From Photobacterium atrarenae (GTDB taxonomy: Bacteria; Pseudomonadota; Gammaproteobacteria; Enterobacterales; Vibrionaceae), in assembly GCF_024380015.1 (NCBI RefSeq), contig NZ_CP101508.1, forward strand, positions 744,001 to 808,000: DNA of 64,000 nucleotides, given 5' to 3'. Below, piece after piece: positions 1 to 8,796 of the stretch (position 1 is the stretch's first letter; each line of letters begins with the position of its first letter). The notes beneath the pieces were generated by a model. That model did not search any database and was not told the origin of the DNA. It was given only the letters and a program-made list of their open reading frames with translations. Made by a program: the position numbers and the translations under genes.

Positions 1-927
1 GTATTTCGCCAGACGGTGGCAGAATACGTCCATGGCGCGGGTCGCTTCTTCTTTCTCACCGTAGTTGTCTTCAACGAAACGGCAGTCAGAAGTCACTTCA
101 GTCAGACCTTGCAGACCAGACTCTTTGGTCAGCATGGTATTGATTTGCTCAACGGAGTAGCCCAGGGTGTCGTGCAGGTGGAAGATGATCGCTGGATCGA
201 TGTCACCACAACGGGTACCCATCACCAGACCTTCCAGTGGCGTCAGACCCATCGAGGTGTCAACAGACTGGCCGTTTTTGATTGCACATACAGATGCGCC
301 GTTACCCAGATGGCAGTTGATGATGTTCAGCTCTTCCGCTGGCTTGCCCAGACGCTCCGCGGTTTCACGCGTGATGAACAGGTGAGAAGTCCCGTGCATG
401 CCGTAGCGACGGATACCGTGCTCTTTGTACAGGTTGTATGGCAGTGCGTACAGGTACGCTTCTTCTGGCATGGTCTGGTGGAACGCCGTGTCAAATACTG
501 CAACGTTCTTCAGCGCCGGGAATGCTTTTTGAGCGGCTTTGATACCGATGATGTGCGCAGGGTTGTGCAGCGGCGCCAGGGTTGCACACTCTTCGATACC
601 TTTCAGAACGGCTTCGTCGATCAGGGCAGACTGGGTGAATTTCTCGCCGCCGTGAACAACACGGTGGCCGATCGCTGCCAGGTTCTCTGCCAGTTCAGGT
701 TTAGAAGCAAGGATAGTTTCAACCATGAATTTCAGGGCTTCTTCGTGCGCTGCGCCGTCACCCAGTTGAGCTTCGTGCTTACCGTCAAGTTTCCACTTGA
801 TACGTGCTTCAGGAAGGTGCAGACATTCTGCAAGACCTGTCAGATGCTCCTCACCAGAGACTGCATCAACAACAGCGAATTTAAGTGAAGAACTGCCGCA
901 GTTAAGAACTAAAACCAGCTTAGACAT
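1..927 (-). CDS. ackA: acetate kinase, 3' end truncated by window edge
   Basis: Acetate kinase interconverts acetyl phosphate + ADP and acetate + ATP in the cytoplasm, the last step of the Pta-AckA pathway. About 309 of the usual ~400 codons are visible, beginning [17 protein letters not shown], the family's N-terminal phosphate-binding strand. Further family blocks follow in order: [26 protein letters not shown] and CHLGNGAS. The ATG at 925-927 is the natural start because the family begins exactly here. The reading frame runs off the left edge without a stop, so the C-terminus and any downstream pta lie outside. It is divergent from yfbV, an arrangement also found next to ackA in enterobacteria. 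Identification is very secure. Confidence 0.97.
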   Translation of the reverse strand, partial: MSKLVLVLNCGSSSLKFAVVDAVSGEEHLTGLAECLHLPEARIKWKLDGKHEAQLGDGAAHEEALKFMVETILASKPELAENLAAIGHRVVHGGEKFTQSALIDEAVLKGIEECATLAPLHNPAHIIGIKAAQKAFPALKNVAVFDTAFHQTMPEEAYLYALPYNLYKEHGIRRYGMHGTSHLFITRETAERLGKPAEELNIINCHLGNGASVCAIKNGQSVDTSMGLTPLEGLVMGTRCGDIDPAIIFHLHDTLGYSVEQINTMLTKESGLQGLTEVTSDCRFVEDNYGEKEEATRAMDVFCHRLAKY

Positions 928-1263
928 GAGAGTGACTACCTATAATCTGTCTGAAAGTTGATATTCAACTGAATAAAAATTACCCATAGGATAGCCGACT
1001 TTTATCTCAGTCGAACTAACCTGGGTCAAATTCGTGTTATGTCCGTATCGGCGAGAATTGAGAACCCCCACACTTCCGTCCATCCTTGGAGGTTTGCCTC
1101 AGGTTGCCATAACGGTGAATACAGGCAACAATTAGTTTAGGCGCGCCTAGGATAGCGATTGTTAAGCAATATAACAAAAAGATTTTTAGAAAATTTTAAT
1201 TTCAATCAAGTTTGTTATCACTAGATTTTAAATTCTATAGATTTTTTTGAGTTTTGGTGGTTT
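928..1263. promoter_or_regulatory. ackA/yfbV divergent intergenic region
   Basis: This 336-base gap separates divergent ackA and yfbV and should hold both promoters. Seen directly: a perfect 6-3-6 inverted repeat AGTTGATATTCAACT at 956-970, about 30 bases ahead of the ackA start, and a palindrome AGGCGCGCCT near 1139-1149. An imperfect GTTGCC/GGCAAC repeat lies between about 1104 and 1130. The first repeat carries TTGAT-like half sites but does not match the FNR consensus on both arms, so no regulator is assigned. No convincing ORF is present. Confidence 0.4.
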
Positions 1264-1716
1264 ATGAGTCAGAAAAAATCGATCTGGGCCTCTTTTCAAC
1301 AGGGCCAGCAGTACATGGCGATCTGGCCGATGCGAAAAGAACTGGCGGCGATGTTCCCGGAATCGCGCTATATCAAAGCCACAAAATTTGCCAGCCGGGT
1401 GATGCCGGCGGTGGCGGTGATGAGTGTACTTAGCCAGATGGCGTTCAACAATTACGAGGCGCTGCCGCAGGCGATTGCTGTGGCGCTGTTTGCCCTGAGT
1501 ATGCCGTTGCAGGGGTTGTGGTGGCTGGGCAGGCGCAGCCGGACCCAGTTGCCGCCGTCGCTGGCAAGCTGGTATCGCGAGCTGCACGGGAAGATCACCA
1601 GCGAAGGGTTTGCCTTACAGCCGATGAAAGCGCAGCCGCGTTATCTGGAATTGGCCCAGGTGCTGAACCGGGCGTTCAAGCAACTGGATAAAACCGCGCT
1701 GGAGCGTTGGTTTTAA
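1264..1716 (+). CDS. yfbV: UPF0208 membrane protein YfbV
   Basis: A 150-residue protein matching the UPF0208/YfbV family in length and sequence character. It has a soluble N-terminus with [15 protein letters not shown], then two hydrophobic segments at about residues 45-62 and 75-92, then a basic cytoplasmic tail. In E. coli the family is adjacent to ackA, as here. Deletion studies in E. coli linked YfbV to insulation of the Ter macrodomain, but a biochemical role is not established. The start ATG is preceded by a GGTGG stretch. A strong bidirectional hairpin terminator follows at 1784-1813. Confidence 0.88.
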   Translation: MSQKKSIWASFQQGQQYMAIWPMRKELAAMFPESRYIKATKFASRVMPAVAVMSVLSQMAFNNYEALPQAIAVALFALSMPLQGLWWLGRRSRTQLPPSLASWYRELHGKITSEGFALQPMKAQPRYLELAQVLNRAFKQLDKTALERWF

Positions 1717-1783
1717 CAGCCTGGCCTTAGGATGCTCGTTCGGAACCACGGTAAGCAAGCTGCTGGAATAAAACCAGAGAGAC

Positions 1784-1813
1784 AAAAAAAGTAGCCGCCG
1801 GGCTACTTTTTTT
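1784..1813. terminator. bidirectional intrinsic terminator between yfbV and the DUF6172 gene
   Basis: GTAGCC / GGCTAC stem (1791-1796 and 1801-1806) with a GCCG loop, flanked by A7 on the left and T7 on the right. It can therefore end transcripts from both convergent neighbours. Confidence 0.85.
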
Positions 1814-1840
1814 ATGCTGCGCGTGTATCTGTCGCGGCCA

Positions 1841-2143
1841 TTACTCGTCGTCGCTGTCGATTTTCTTTTGGCGTACACCCGGCTTGGCCAGGATTTCCAG
1901 GTAGAAGGAGGCCAGTGCCAGGGACTCGGCTTCATCAATGAACTTATTGATTTCCTTGACGTGAATGACCTTTGCTTCCTGCTCGGTATGGCCGAATCGG
2001 CAGTCGAAATCCCAATAGTCCGCGCCGGCAGGCAGGCTTTTTCTGCGCTCCCGCTTGAGATATTTCTTCACTTCATACTTAACCGCTTCTACAACACGCG
2101 GAACTGCTTTCTTGGGGTGAGTTAAAGCAAATGTCTTTTTCAT
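1841..2143 (-). CDS. DUF6172-type conserved small protein
   Basis: A 100-residue, highly charged soluble protein. It opens MKKTFALTHPKK, followed by a basic stretch (KYEVKKYLKRERRKSLP) and an aromatic/acidic block (YWDFDCRFG). These are features I associate with the DUF6172 family of proteobacterial hypothetical proteins. No catalytic motif, signal peptide or membrane segment is visible. It sits between the terminator of the TrpX-type ABC operon and the yfbV terminator, so it is probably monocistronic. The function is unknown, and only the family call is offered. Confidence 0.75.
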   Translation of the reverse strand: MKKTFALTHPKKAVPRVVEAVKYEVKKYLKRERRKSLPAGADYWDFDCRFGHTEQEAKVIHVKEINKFIDEAESLALASFYLEILAKPGVRQKKIDSDDE

Positions 2144-2157
2144 CGTTTTCCTAAAAT

Positions 2158-2181
2158 AAAAAGGCCCGGTCCATGCCGGGC
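2158..2181 (-). terminator. intrinsic terminator of the TrpX-type ABC operon
   Basis: Read on the minus strand: GCCCGG stem, six-base loop, CCGGGC, then a run of five T. It lies 57 bases past the stop of the ATPase gene. Confidence 0.8.
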
Positions 2182-2237
2182 ACGATGCGCATCATACTGG
2201 AAATTGTCCGCAGCGGCTAACTCCGCGTGCGCTGTGG

Positions 2238-3032
2238 TTAGCTGAGCAGCAGACTGTCGTCGGCCAGCTCTTCACCGCGAACTTTGCTGAACATTTCCAG
2301 CAGGTGCTTGACGTCCAGCTGCGCGCGCTCTTCGCCGTCAACATCCAGAACAATCTCGCCTTGGTGCAGCATCACGGTGCGATCGCCGTAGGCCAGGGCA
2401 TCCTTCATTGAGTGGGTGACCATCATCACGGTGAGATCAAATTCCTCGACCACTTTCTGGGTCAGGGCCAGGACGAAGGCCGCCATCCGAGGGTCGAGCG
2501 CTGCGGTGTGCTCATCGAGCAGCAGTAGCTTGCTGTCAGCCAGCGTGGCCATCACTAGGCTCACCGCCTGGCGTTGGCCGCCGGAGAGCAGGCCGATATT
2601 ATCCCCGAGGCGATCTTCCAGGCCCAGGCCAAGGATGCTGATCCGCTCCTGGAACAGTTTGCGGCGCTGGGAAGAGAGGGCCATTTTCCAGCTGCGGCGG
2701 CTGCCGCGCTTATAGGCCAGCGCCATATTTTCCTCGATGGTCAGCGAGCCGCAGGTGCCGGCCAGCGGATCCTGAAACACCCGCGCCGCATATTGGGCGC
2801 GCTGGTGGACCGACTGGGGGGTGACGTCGATATTGTCGATCAGCACCTGGCCGCCGACCATCGGTGTTTCGCCGCTGACGGCCCCGAGCAGGGTCGACTT
2901 ACCGGCACCGTTGGAGCCGATGACGGTGACAAACTGTTTCTCCGGCACCGTCATTGAGATGCCTTTCAGGGCCTGGTTTTCCAGAATGGTCCCTTCGTTG
3001 AAGGTGACGCGAATATCATTGAGCTCTATCAT
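2238..3032 (-). CDS. ABC transporter ATP-binding protein (TrpX-type importer)
   Basis: A 264-residue ATPase of an uptake ABC transporter. It has Walker A GSNGAGKS at residues 39-46, signature LSGGQRQA near residue 149, and Walker B LLLLDEH followed by TAALDP. The histidine where many ABC ATPases have proline (DEH versus DEP) is usual in the subfamily that serves PF04392 binding proteins. It is the last gene of a three-gene minus-strand operon (binding protein, permease, ATPase), with only 9 bases between the permease stop and this start. The substrate is not proven. Related systems carry tryptophan or other aromatic compounds (TrpXYZ), which is inference here. Confidence 0.88.
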   Translation of the reverse strand: MIELNDIRVTFNEGTILENQALKGISMTVPEKQFVTVIGSNGAGKSTLLGAVSGETPMVGGQVLIDNIDVTPQSVHQRAQYAARVFQDPLAGTCGSLTIEENMALAYKRGSRRSWKMALSSQRRKLFQERISILGLGLEDRLGDNIGLLSGGQRQAVSLVMATLADSKLLLLDEHTAALDPRMAAFVLALTQKVVEEFDLTVMMVTHSMKDALAYGDRTVMLHQGEIVLDVDGEERAQLDVKHLLEMFSKVRGEELADDSLLLS

Positions 3033-3041
3033 TTTTCACCT

Positions 3042-3977
3042 TCACTGTGGTTCAGCCAGCTTTTTTGCGCCGGCAGGCTGTTTTTTCTTGCGCTGGATAC
3101 GGGTTTTCATTTTCGGCGCGATGAGGGCGACTGCGACCAGCAGGGCGGTGATCAGGTTCAGATCAGAGGCCTGCAGGCCAAACATGCCGCTGCTCAGGGC
3201 AAAGGCCACGGCGAGGCGATACAGCACGGAGCCGAGGATCACCGCGACCACTGCGACCCAGATCTTGCGACCGGGGATCAGGGTTTGGCCCAGGATCACT
3301 GCCGCCAGGCCGACCACGATGGTGCCGACCCCGGAGGTGACATCGGCAAAGCTGTTGGTTTGGGCAAACAACGCGCCTGAAAAGCCGACCAGGCCGTTGG
3401 AGAGCGCCAGCCCGAAATAAGTATAGAGCGCAGTGTTGCCGCCCTGCGCGCTGACCATACGGCTGTTGACGCCGGTGGCGCGCAGGCCGAGGCCGAAATC
3501 ACTGCCGAGCAGGCGGGTCACCAGCCAGCCACTGCCGATCACCAGCGCCAGCACCACCAGCAGGCGAACCAGGCTGGGATCAAGCCCGGCATCGAAGGCC
3601 AGGATTTCAAACGGGGTGAACAGGGTATCTTCCCCCAGCAGTGCCAGGTTCGGGCGGCCCATGATCCGGATATTGATTGAGAACGCCGCGATCATGGTGA
3701 GGATACTGGCCAGCAAGTGCAGAATGCCGCAGCGAATGGCGAGGAAGGCGGTGACCAGGCCGCACAGGCCACCGGCCAAAATGGCTAACAAGGTCGCTGT
3801 CCAGGGATCAATCCCGGCGACAATGGCAGTGGCGGCGACGGCAGCACCCATCGGGAAACTGCCGTCAACGGTCAGATCGGGGAAATCCAGCACCCGGAAG
3901 GTCAGGTAGACCCCGAGGGCGACCAGTCCGTAGACCAGGCCGATTTCCAGGGTCCCCAGCAAGGCAAAGAAAGACAT
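3042..3977 (-). CDS. ABC transporter permease (branched-chain-permease-like, TrpX-type importer)
   Basis: A 311-residue integral membrane protein with about eight to ten hydrophobic segments. It starts MSFFALLGTLEIGLVYGLVALG, typical of the BPD_transp_2 permease fold used with PF04392-type binding proteins. The motif FPDLTVDGSFPMGAA near residues 32-46 is characteristic of this permease group. A basic C-terminus (KMKTRIQRKKKQ) points to the cytoplasm. An AAGGAG ribosome site lies shortly before the ATG. It lies between its ATPase and its binding-protein gene and forms the membrane channel of that importer. Confidence 0.87.
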   Translation of the reverse strand: MSFFALLGTLEIGLVYGLVALGVYLTFRVLDFPDLTVDGSFPMGAAVAATAIVAGIDPWTATLLAILAGGLCGLVTAFLAIRCGILHLLASILTMIAAFSINIRIMGRPNLALLGEDTLFTPFEILAFDAGLDPSLVRLLVVLALVIGSGWLVTRLLGSDFGLGLRATGVNSRMVSAQGGNTALYTYFGLALSNGLVGFSGALFAQTNSFADVTSGVGTIVVGLAAVILGQTLIPGRKIWVAVVAVILGSVLYRLAVAFALSSGMFGLQASDLNLITALLVAVALIAPKMKTRIQRKKKQPAGAKKLAEPQ

Positions 3978-4065
3978 CCATATTCTCCTTGTCTTTGTAT
4001 TGGTTCAGGCTGTGCTCCAGGGGCCGGCTTGCAGGTCGGTCCCTGAAATCAGATCATCCCCGTGA

Positions 4066-5049
4066 TTAGTTGGCGACCGAGGTCGCGCGCGTCAGCACTG
4101 ATTCCGGGAAGGTGATCCCGAGTTTTTTCGCCGCTTTCTGGTTCAGGGCCAGATCAGAGCCTTTGGCCACTTTGACCGGCAGCTCAGCAACTTTCTTGCC
4201 TTTGAGCAGGGCGTCGACATACTCGGCGGTCTGGACGCCAACCTGGTAGTAGTCAAATCCCAGTGCGGCCAGGGCACCGTTCTCGATGTAGGTGGTGGAG
4301 GCGCCGACAATGGGTTTGTTAGCTTGATTGGCCGCATTGACCAGGCCGTCAATGGCACTGGCCACAGTGTTATCGGTTGGGGCATAGATGACATCAGCCT
4401 TGGCGGCGACAATCTGTGCGGCAGACTGGACATCAGCACTCTTGAGTGCGGTCCCTTCGACCACTTCCATGCCTTTTGCCTTGGCAGCTTCACGCAGCAG
4501 TTCAACCAGGGCAACTGCATTGGCTTCGCCCGGATTGAACACCACCCCGATGCGCTTGGCCTCAGGCAGCAGCTCCTTCATTAAATCCACATGCTGGGCG
4601 ACTGGCGAGAGATCGGACAGGCCGGTGACGTTACGCTTGGGGTGGTCCATATCTTTCACCAGCTTGGCGCCGAGCGGATCGGTCACCGCAGTGAAGACAA
4701 CCGGGATAGCGCGGGTGGCTGCTGCCAGGGCTTGTGCGGTTGGGGTGGCAATCCCCACCAGAACATCCGGACGTTCACCGACAAACTGCTTGGCGATTTG
4801 AACCGCAATGGCCGGGTTCCCCTGCGCGGTCTGGTAGGTAAATTCAAGGTTTTCACCTTCGACATAGCCTTTTTGCTTCAAGCCGTCTAAAAGACCATTG
4901 CGCGCAGCATCAAGTGCCGGATGTTCAACAATTTGCGATACCGCGACTTTGGCGACATCGGCGAGTGCCAAGGGGGCGGTCAAGGCCAGGGATGTGGCGA
5001 CACAGGCGGCAGTAAATAGTTTATTTATCGGATTTTTCTTGAATTCCAT
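4066..5049 (-). CDS. periplasmic substrate-binding protein, PF04392 (TrpX-like) family
   Basis: A 327-residue exported binding protein. A signal peptide covers residues 1-30 (basic start, hydrophobic core, ALA cleavage site). The mature two-lobed fold carries family features: VAVSQIVEHPALDAARNGL near the N-terminus, FTAVTDPLGAKLV, and IGVVFNPGE. This family (ABC_sub_bind, formerly DUF534) includes the streptococcal tryptophan-binding protein TrpX. It is first in the operon with an AAGGAG site before the ATG. I searched the upstream region for a TrpR operator and found no convincing one, so tryptophan specificity remains a guess. Confidence 0.87.
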   Translation of the reverse strand: MEFKKNPINKLFTAACVATSLALTAPLALADVAKVAVSQIVEHPALDAARNGLLDGLKQKGYVEGENLEFTYQTAQGNPAIAVQIAKQFVGERPDVLVGIATPTAQALAAATRAIPVVFTAVTDPLGAKLVKDMDHPKRNVTGLSDLSPVAQHVDLMKELLPEAKRIGVVFNPGEANAVALVELLREAAKAKGMEVVEGTALKSADVQSAAQIVAAKADVIYAPTDNTVASAIDGLVNAANQANKPIVGASTTYIENGALAALGFDYYQVGVQTAEYVDALLKGKKVAELPVKVAKGSDLALNQKAAKKLGITFPESVLTRATSVAN

Positions 5050-5462
5050 CTCACAAGCTCCTTGCCAGGTAATGTAGTACGGCGCGGGGGAATAGCGTGG
5101 TTATAAAGTGGGTCCCCTCGGAATATTGTTTTAGCGCAATGTGGAAAGAAAGAACATCTATATTTTAACAAAAATTAAACATATATCAGGGCGTTTATTC
5201 TGCTTTTGGTTCTACAAGTAAACGATCTGGCCAATGATAATTTAAATCTCAGTTCGTTTTTCGAACAGCTCGATTTGTTTTGGTTGAATATTCTTATTTA
5301 GAATTTGTCGGGTGATCCGGCCTGACTTTGCAGCGCTTCGTGGGAAACCCACAGCTTGGCAAGGTTTGTTATGCAATGGATGGATTAACCGGCGATTGTG
5401 AGTCAGGGTGGGGCTTGGCTTGATGGCCACAGGCGTTGTTGCCTGCGGCTCAGGGGAGAGGG
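5050..5462. promoter_or_regulatory. promoter region of the TrpX-type operon; otherwise featureless
   Basis: This is 413 bases between the binding-protein start and the stop of the ChaN-like gene, both minus-strand. The stretch 5155-5200 is AT-rich and is the likely promoter of the ABC operon. A small GTGGG-AAA-CCCAC hairpin lies near 5339-5351. A weak hairpin near 5430-5450 may help end the ChaN-like transcript. I see no coding potential and no recognised riboswitch. Confidence 0.4.
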
Positions 5463-6428
5463 TTAGCGAACTGGCTTTTCCGGATGGCACTGGAGTGAAT
5501 CGTTACGGGAGTGGATCTGACTCATGGCTGCCATCATCTTGTCCCGATCGACATAACCGGTCGGCAACGGCTTCATGGAGACCTGGTAATCCGGTGCCTG
5601 TGCGGCCAGTTGTCCCTGTTCGGTTACCGGGGTGACCATCACCACCTTCAGGTTCGGGTTCCGTGACCCAATTCGCGAGGCGGTGCCCAGCCCTTCGGCA
5701 ACGTGGAAGCGCCCGGCAATGTGCATGATCTGCTTGTCCGGGTGACGTGTCAGGTAGTTCACCATGCTTTCGGCCATGGTATCGTCCCAGGCGGTCTGCG
5801 CGGCGAATTGACGGCGGGTTTTGGCTTCATCGCCATGGTGCATGGATGCGTTGAATTTCTCCAGGTAAGCATCCGGTGTGAGCGTCAGTGAGCGGGCCAC
5901 CCATTGGCGTTCATCTGCTGGCAGGCGGTCGAGGTAGCTCGCGCCGAACTTGCCGATGCAGCGGACAATCGGTTTGGGAGCATTGGCTGCAATCACATCC
6001 AGTTGATGCTGTTTGGCAAATTCCACCAGCGGGCGGTAGCTGCCGGTGTAGTTGGGCCAGGCATTGCCTTCTTTGATGAGCGTTTTCTCCCCGATTTCGC
6101 CCGCCAGGTATTGATCGACCACCGCTTGTTTATCGCGGGTGAATTGTTCCATCGACAAGGCCAGGTTCGGGTTTTGTGCATACAGGGCGGCAAAGAGTCG
6201 GGTCTGCATCAGATGAGCCCCCGGATGACCGTGCCACTCTCCGACTAAAATGATGTCGGCGTCCTGAAGGGCCCGGGCCATTTCCGGTAGGGTCAGTGAA
6301 TCCCCTTGCGGTGAGGTGATGCTGTAGTCGTAAAACGTTTGTGGCAGCGGAGCACTTTGAGTTGCCGTTGGCTCAGTACTGCAACCGAACAAGAAGCCTG
6401 CCAGTCCGAGAAGAAGCCATTTTTTCAT
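5463..6428 (-). CDS. ChaN-family lipoprotein (putative haem/iron-binding)
   Basis: A 321-residue lipoprotein with lipobox LFGC (Cys16) after a basic, hydrophobic signal sequence. The remainder fits the ChaN/PhuW-like family (DUF399): DADIILVGEWHGHPGAHLMQ near residues 52-71 and LSMEQFTRD about 30 residues later. It also has HIAGRFHVAEGLG towards the C-terminus, where the conserved histidines line the cofactor pocket. Campylobacter ChaN binds cofacial haem groups at the outer membrane, and a similar iron-related role is inferred. The gene is monocistronic, and I did not recognise a Fur box upstream. The extreme C-terminus is rich in polar residues. Confidence 0.82.
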   Translation of the reverse strand: MKKWLLLGLAGFLFGCSTEPTATQSAPLPQTFYDYSITSPQGDSLTLPEMARALQDADIILVGEWHGHPGAHLMQTRLFAALYAQNPNLALSMEQFTRDKQAVVDQYLAGEIGEKTLIKEGNAWPNYTGSYRPLVEFAKQHQLDVIAANAPKPIVRCIGKFGASYLDRLPADERQWVARSLTLTPDAYLEKFNASMHHGDEAKTRRQFAAQTAWDDTMAESMVNYLTRHPDKQIMHIAGRFHVAEGLGTASRIGSRNPNLKVVMVTPVTEQGQLAAQAPDYQVSMKPLPTGYVDRDKMMAAMSQIHSRNDSLQCHPEKPVR

Positions 6429-6604
6429 GAAATCACCACTGTGGTTGAAAGCGCAGACAATTGACTGTGCGAACAGGTGCTTGCTGCATTAACTGTAGAC
6501 GGGGCGGGATCATAAGGGAGAAAAAAAAGGAACGCAATCGAAGTGAGAATTATTTTCAAAGGGGCCGGTAGCCCCTAATTCTGGCGGTCGCAGGTCTGGC
6601 GGGA

Positions 6605-7420
6605 TCAGTGCTTGCGGTAGACCCGGATCATAAAGTCCGTTTCGCACGGGAAAGCTTCGCTGGTTGCCAGCTGTTGCCAGATAGCGGCACTGGTTTTCCA
6701 GGCAAACGGCGTCATCTGCATCAGGGCGGTGGCCGCAGCGCCGGGTAAATCCAGGGTTTGGTGCAACTGCTGCTCGTCAATCAGGCTAAAGCCGTCGATT
6801 TGCTCCGGGGCGACATCGTGTAGTCGCACTTCATCGTAAATCAGTGCTTTGAGCTGGTACAGGTGGCGCGCAGCCGGGGTCACGGTGAGCACAATGCCGC
6901 CGGATTTGACGGTCCGCTTGAGCTCTTCGGCCTTGCACGGGGCGTAGATCCGGACAATGCCGTCCAGCGAGGCTTCGGCAAACGGCAGCCGGTGGCTGGA
7001 GGCAACGCAGAAGCGGCAGGCCTGGTGGCGCTTGGCAGCGTAACGGACCGCGACTTTGGAAATGTCCAGCCCGTGAACGGCCAGGTCGGGGTGGCCGACG
7101 GCCTCACCGATAAAACCGGCGGTGTAGTAGCCTTCGCCACAACCGATATCCAGCAGTTCGGCGCTGTGGGGCGGCAAGTGTTGGGCGAGCTTGGCAATCA
7201 CGGCATTGCGCAGCGGCGCGTAGTAACCGGCTTCCAGAAACTGGCGCCGGGCCTGCATCATTGCTTTATTGTCCCCCGGGTTTTTCGAGCTTTTGTGGTG
7301 CGCCGGCATCAGGTTGACGTAACCTTCTTTGGCCTGGTCAAACTGGTGATTGTTGTGGCAGCGCCACTGGTTGCCGCTCAGCTGAAGCGGGTGGTGGCAG
7401 AGGGGGCATTGGTAAGGCAT
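6605..7420 (-). CDS. rlmA: 23S rRNA (guanine(745)-N(1))-methyltransferase RlmA
   Basis: RlmA methylates N1 of G745 in helix 35 of 23S rRNA using S-adenosylmethionine. The ATG at 7418-7420 is preferred over an upstream in-frame ATG because it gives MPYQCPLCHHPL, the family's N-terminal zinc finger (Cys5, Cys8, Cys21, His25), and a 271-residue protein close to E. coli RlmA's 269. The SAM-binding loop LLDIGCGEGYYTAG lies about 90 residues in. The post-finger QFDQAKEGYVNL segment is also typical. It lies just downstream of the two-component genes on the same strand, separated from them by a GC-rich hairpin. Confidence 0.93.
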   Translation of the reverse strand: MPYQCPLCHHPLQLSGNQWRCHNNHQFDQAKEGYVNLMPAHHKSSKNPGDNKAMMQARRQFLEAGYYAPLRNAVIAKLAQHLPPHSAELLDIGCGEGYYTAGFIGEAVGHPDLAVHGLDISKVAVRYAAKRHQACRFCVASSHRLPFAEASLDGIVRIYAPCKAEELKRTVKSGGIVLTVTPAARHLYQLKALIYDEVRLHDVAPEQIDGFSLIDEQQLHQTLDLPGAAATALMQMTPFAWKTSAAIWQQLATSEAFPCETDFMIRVYRKH

Positions 7421-7460
7421 GACAAAAACCGGGGTGTTGAAAACAGCCGCCATTGTAATC

Positions 7461-7494
7461 ACCCGCCTCCCTTGCTGCAAGCAAGGCGGCGGGT
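7461..7494 (-). terminator. hairpin after the response-regulator gene (no clear T-tract)
   Basis: Nested inverted repeats ACCCGCC / GGCGGGT and CTTGC / GCAAG form one long stem between the regulator stop and the rlmA start. A T-run is absent, so it may be a partial terminator or an RNA-stability element. Confidence 0.5.
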
Positions 7495-7521
7495 TGAGAT
7501 TGTGCCGGGCTCCTGCTGTTC

Positions 7522-8796
7522 TCAGTTCGGCCGCACTTTGTACTCGGCTTTGTCGAGGTTGTGCTTTTTCATCCGCAAATAGAGCTTTTTGCGCGGGATC
7601 TGGAGGTAGTTCGAGACATCGTTAATCCGTCCGGCAAACAGGTAGAGCGCATCTTCAATCACTTGCTTTTCGTAGCTGCCGACCAGCTCGTCCAGCGGGC
7701 TGCTCATTTGATCCAGCGGTTTAGTGCGTTCCTGGCCGGCCAGCTTGACGATCCCGATGGCATAGAGCTCGGCGACATTTTTCAGCTCCAGGACATTTCC
7801 CGGCCATTCATAGCGGCTGAGCGTGTTGAGATAGGCCTTGTCGACCGGCGGGAGCGCTTTGCTGAGCTTGTGGCAGCTCAGTTTCAAAAAGTGCCGGAAC
7901 AGCGGAATAATGTCGCAGTTGCGCTGTTTCAGCGACGGGATCTGAAAGCGGATCTGACTCAGGAAATAAAACAGCTCCGGTAACAGCTTGTCCTGCTCGA
8001 CCTGGGCTTCCGGAGGGCCTTCGACCAGAGCCAGCACCCGGACTTCTTTTTTCCCCTGTCGTTCTTGCTCCAGCAGGAAGCGGCACAGCCACTTCTGGGT
8101 TTCCTGCGGCATGTCCTGAGGATGCATCAGGCACAGGCTGCCACCGCGGGCGGTGAGCATGCTGCGCTGCAGATCGGCCGTACACTGAATGGCTTCGCCC
8201 GTAATGGTGACATAGGGACCGGCACTGAGGGCGCTTTTCTGGTGCAGCAGCCGGGCGATGGTATGGCGGCCGACCCCATGCTCACCTTCAATCAGCACAT
8301 CTTTAGTGGTGAGTGCCACTTCGGCAATTTGCTCACGCAGTTTGATCATCAGGGGACTGTCGCCGATCAACAGTTCGGCCGTGGTTTGCGTCAGGCTGGT
8401 ACGCTGTTCAATCAGCTGTTTGCGTACCGGCAGGTGTTTGTCGAGCAGGGCCAGCAGCTCGTTGGGCTGGAGCGGCTTTTGCAGAAAATCAAGTGCGCCT
8501 TTTTTGACTGCGTCGACGGCCATCGGGATATCGCCGTGGCCGGTGATCATGATGACCGGCAACTCCGGGTCAAGGGTTTTGATCTGCTCGAGCAGCTCCA
8601 TACCGCTCAGGCCCGGCATATACATATCGGTCACAATCACCCCCGGCCAGTTTCGGTCCAGTAAATCCAGGACCCGGGACGGGTCAGTGATGGCGCAGGT
8701 TTTGTAGCCGGACACTTCCAGCAGATGTTGGTAGGCATCAACGACATCTTGATCGTCATCGATGATCAGTACTTCAATATCGTTATTAATCGTCAT
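7522..8796 (-). CDS. NtrC/DctD-type response regulator with degenerate AAA+ domain
   Basis: A 424-residue protein with an intact receiver domain (residues 7-120; acceptor Asp57 in VIVTDMYMPG, Lys107). A vestigial sigma-54-activator AAA+ domain follows (~140-375), then a Fis-type helix-turn-helix (~380-418). Walker A reads GEHGVGRH (171-178), with Arg for the catalytic Lys. The Walker B segment reads LCLMHPQDMP (221-230) instead of LFLDEIGDLP. The stretch that should hold ELFGH and GAFTGA is missing, and the arginine-finger region reads LLPELFYFLS. By family knowledge it should neither hydrolyse ATP nor contact sigma-54, so it is probably a repressor or sigma-70-type regulator. It overlaps the kinase gene by 11 bases and is certainly its partner. 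Confidence 0.88.
   Translation of the reverse strand: MTINNDIEVLIIDDDQDVVDAYQHLLEVSGYKTCAITDPSRVLDLLDRNWPGVIVTDMYMPGLSGMELLEQIKTLDPELPVIMITGHGDIPMAVDAVKKGALDFLQKPLQPNELLALLDKHLPVRKQLIEQRTSLTQTTAELLIGDSPLMIKLREQIAEVALTTKDVLIEGEHGVGRHTIARLLHQKSALSAGPYVTITGEAIQCTADLQRSMLTARGGSLCLMHPQDMPQETQKWLCRFLLEQERQGKKEVRVLALVEGPPEAQVEQDKLLPELFYFLSQIRFQIPSLKQRNCDIIPLFRHFLKLSCHKLSKALPPVDKAYLNTLSRYEWPGNVLELKNVAELYAIGIVKLAGQERTKPLDQMSSPLDELVGSYEKQVIEDALYLFAGRINDVSNYLQIPRKKLYLRMKKHNLDKAEYKVRPN

Noticed and set aside
5050..5240. Search for a TrpR operator before the TrpX-type operon
   Set aside because: Only GTAGTAC-like fragments were found; the symmetric CTAGTAC core is absent.
5242..5490. 82-codon minus-strand ORF between the TrpX-type operon and the ChaN-like gene
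   Set aside because: No ribosome site, no family, and it overlaps the end of the ChaN-like gene in another frame.
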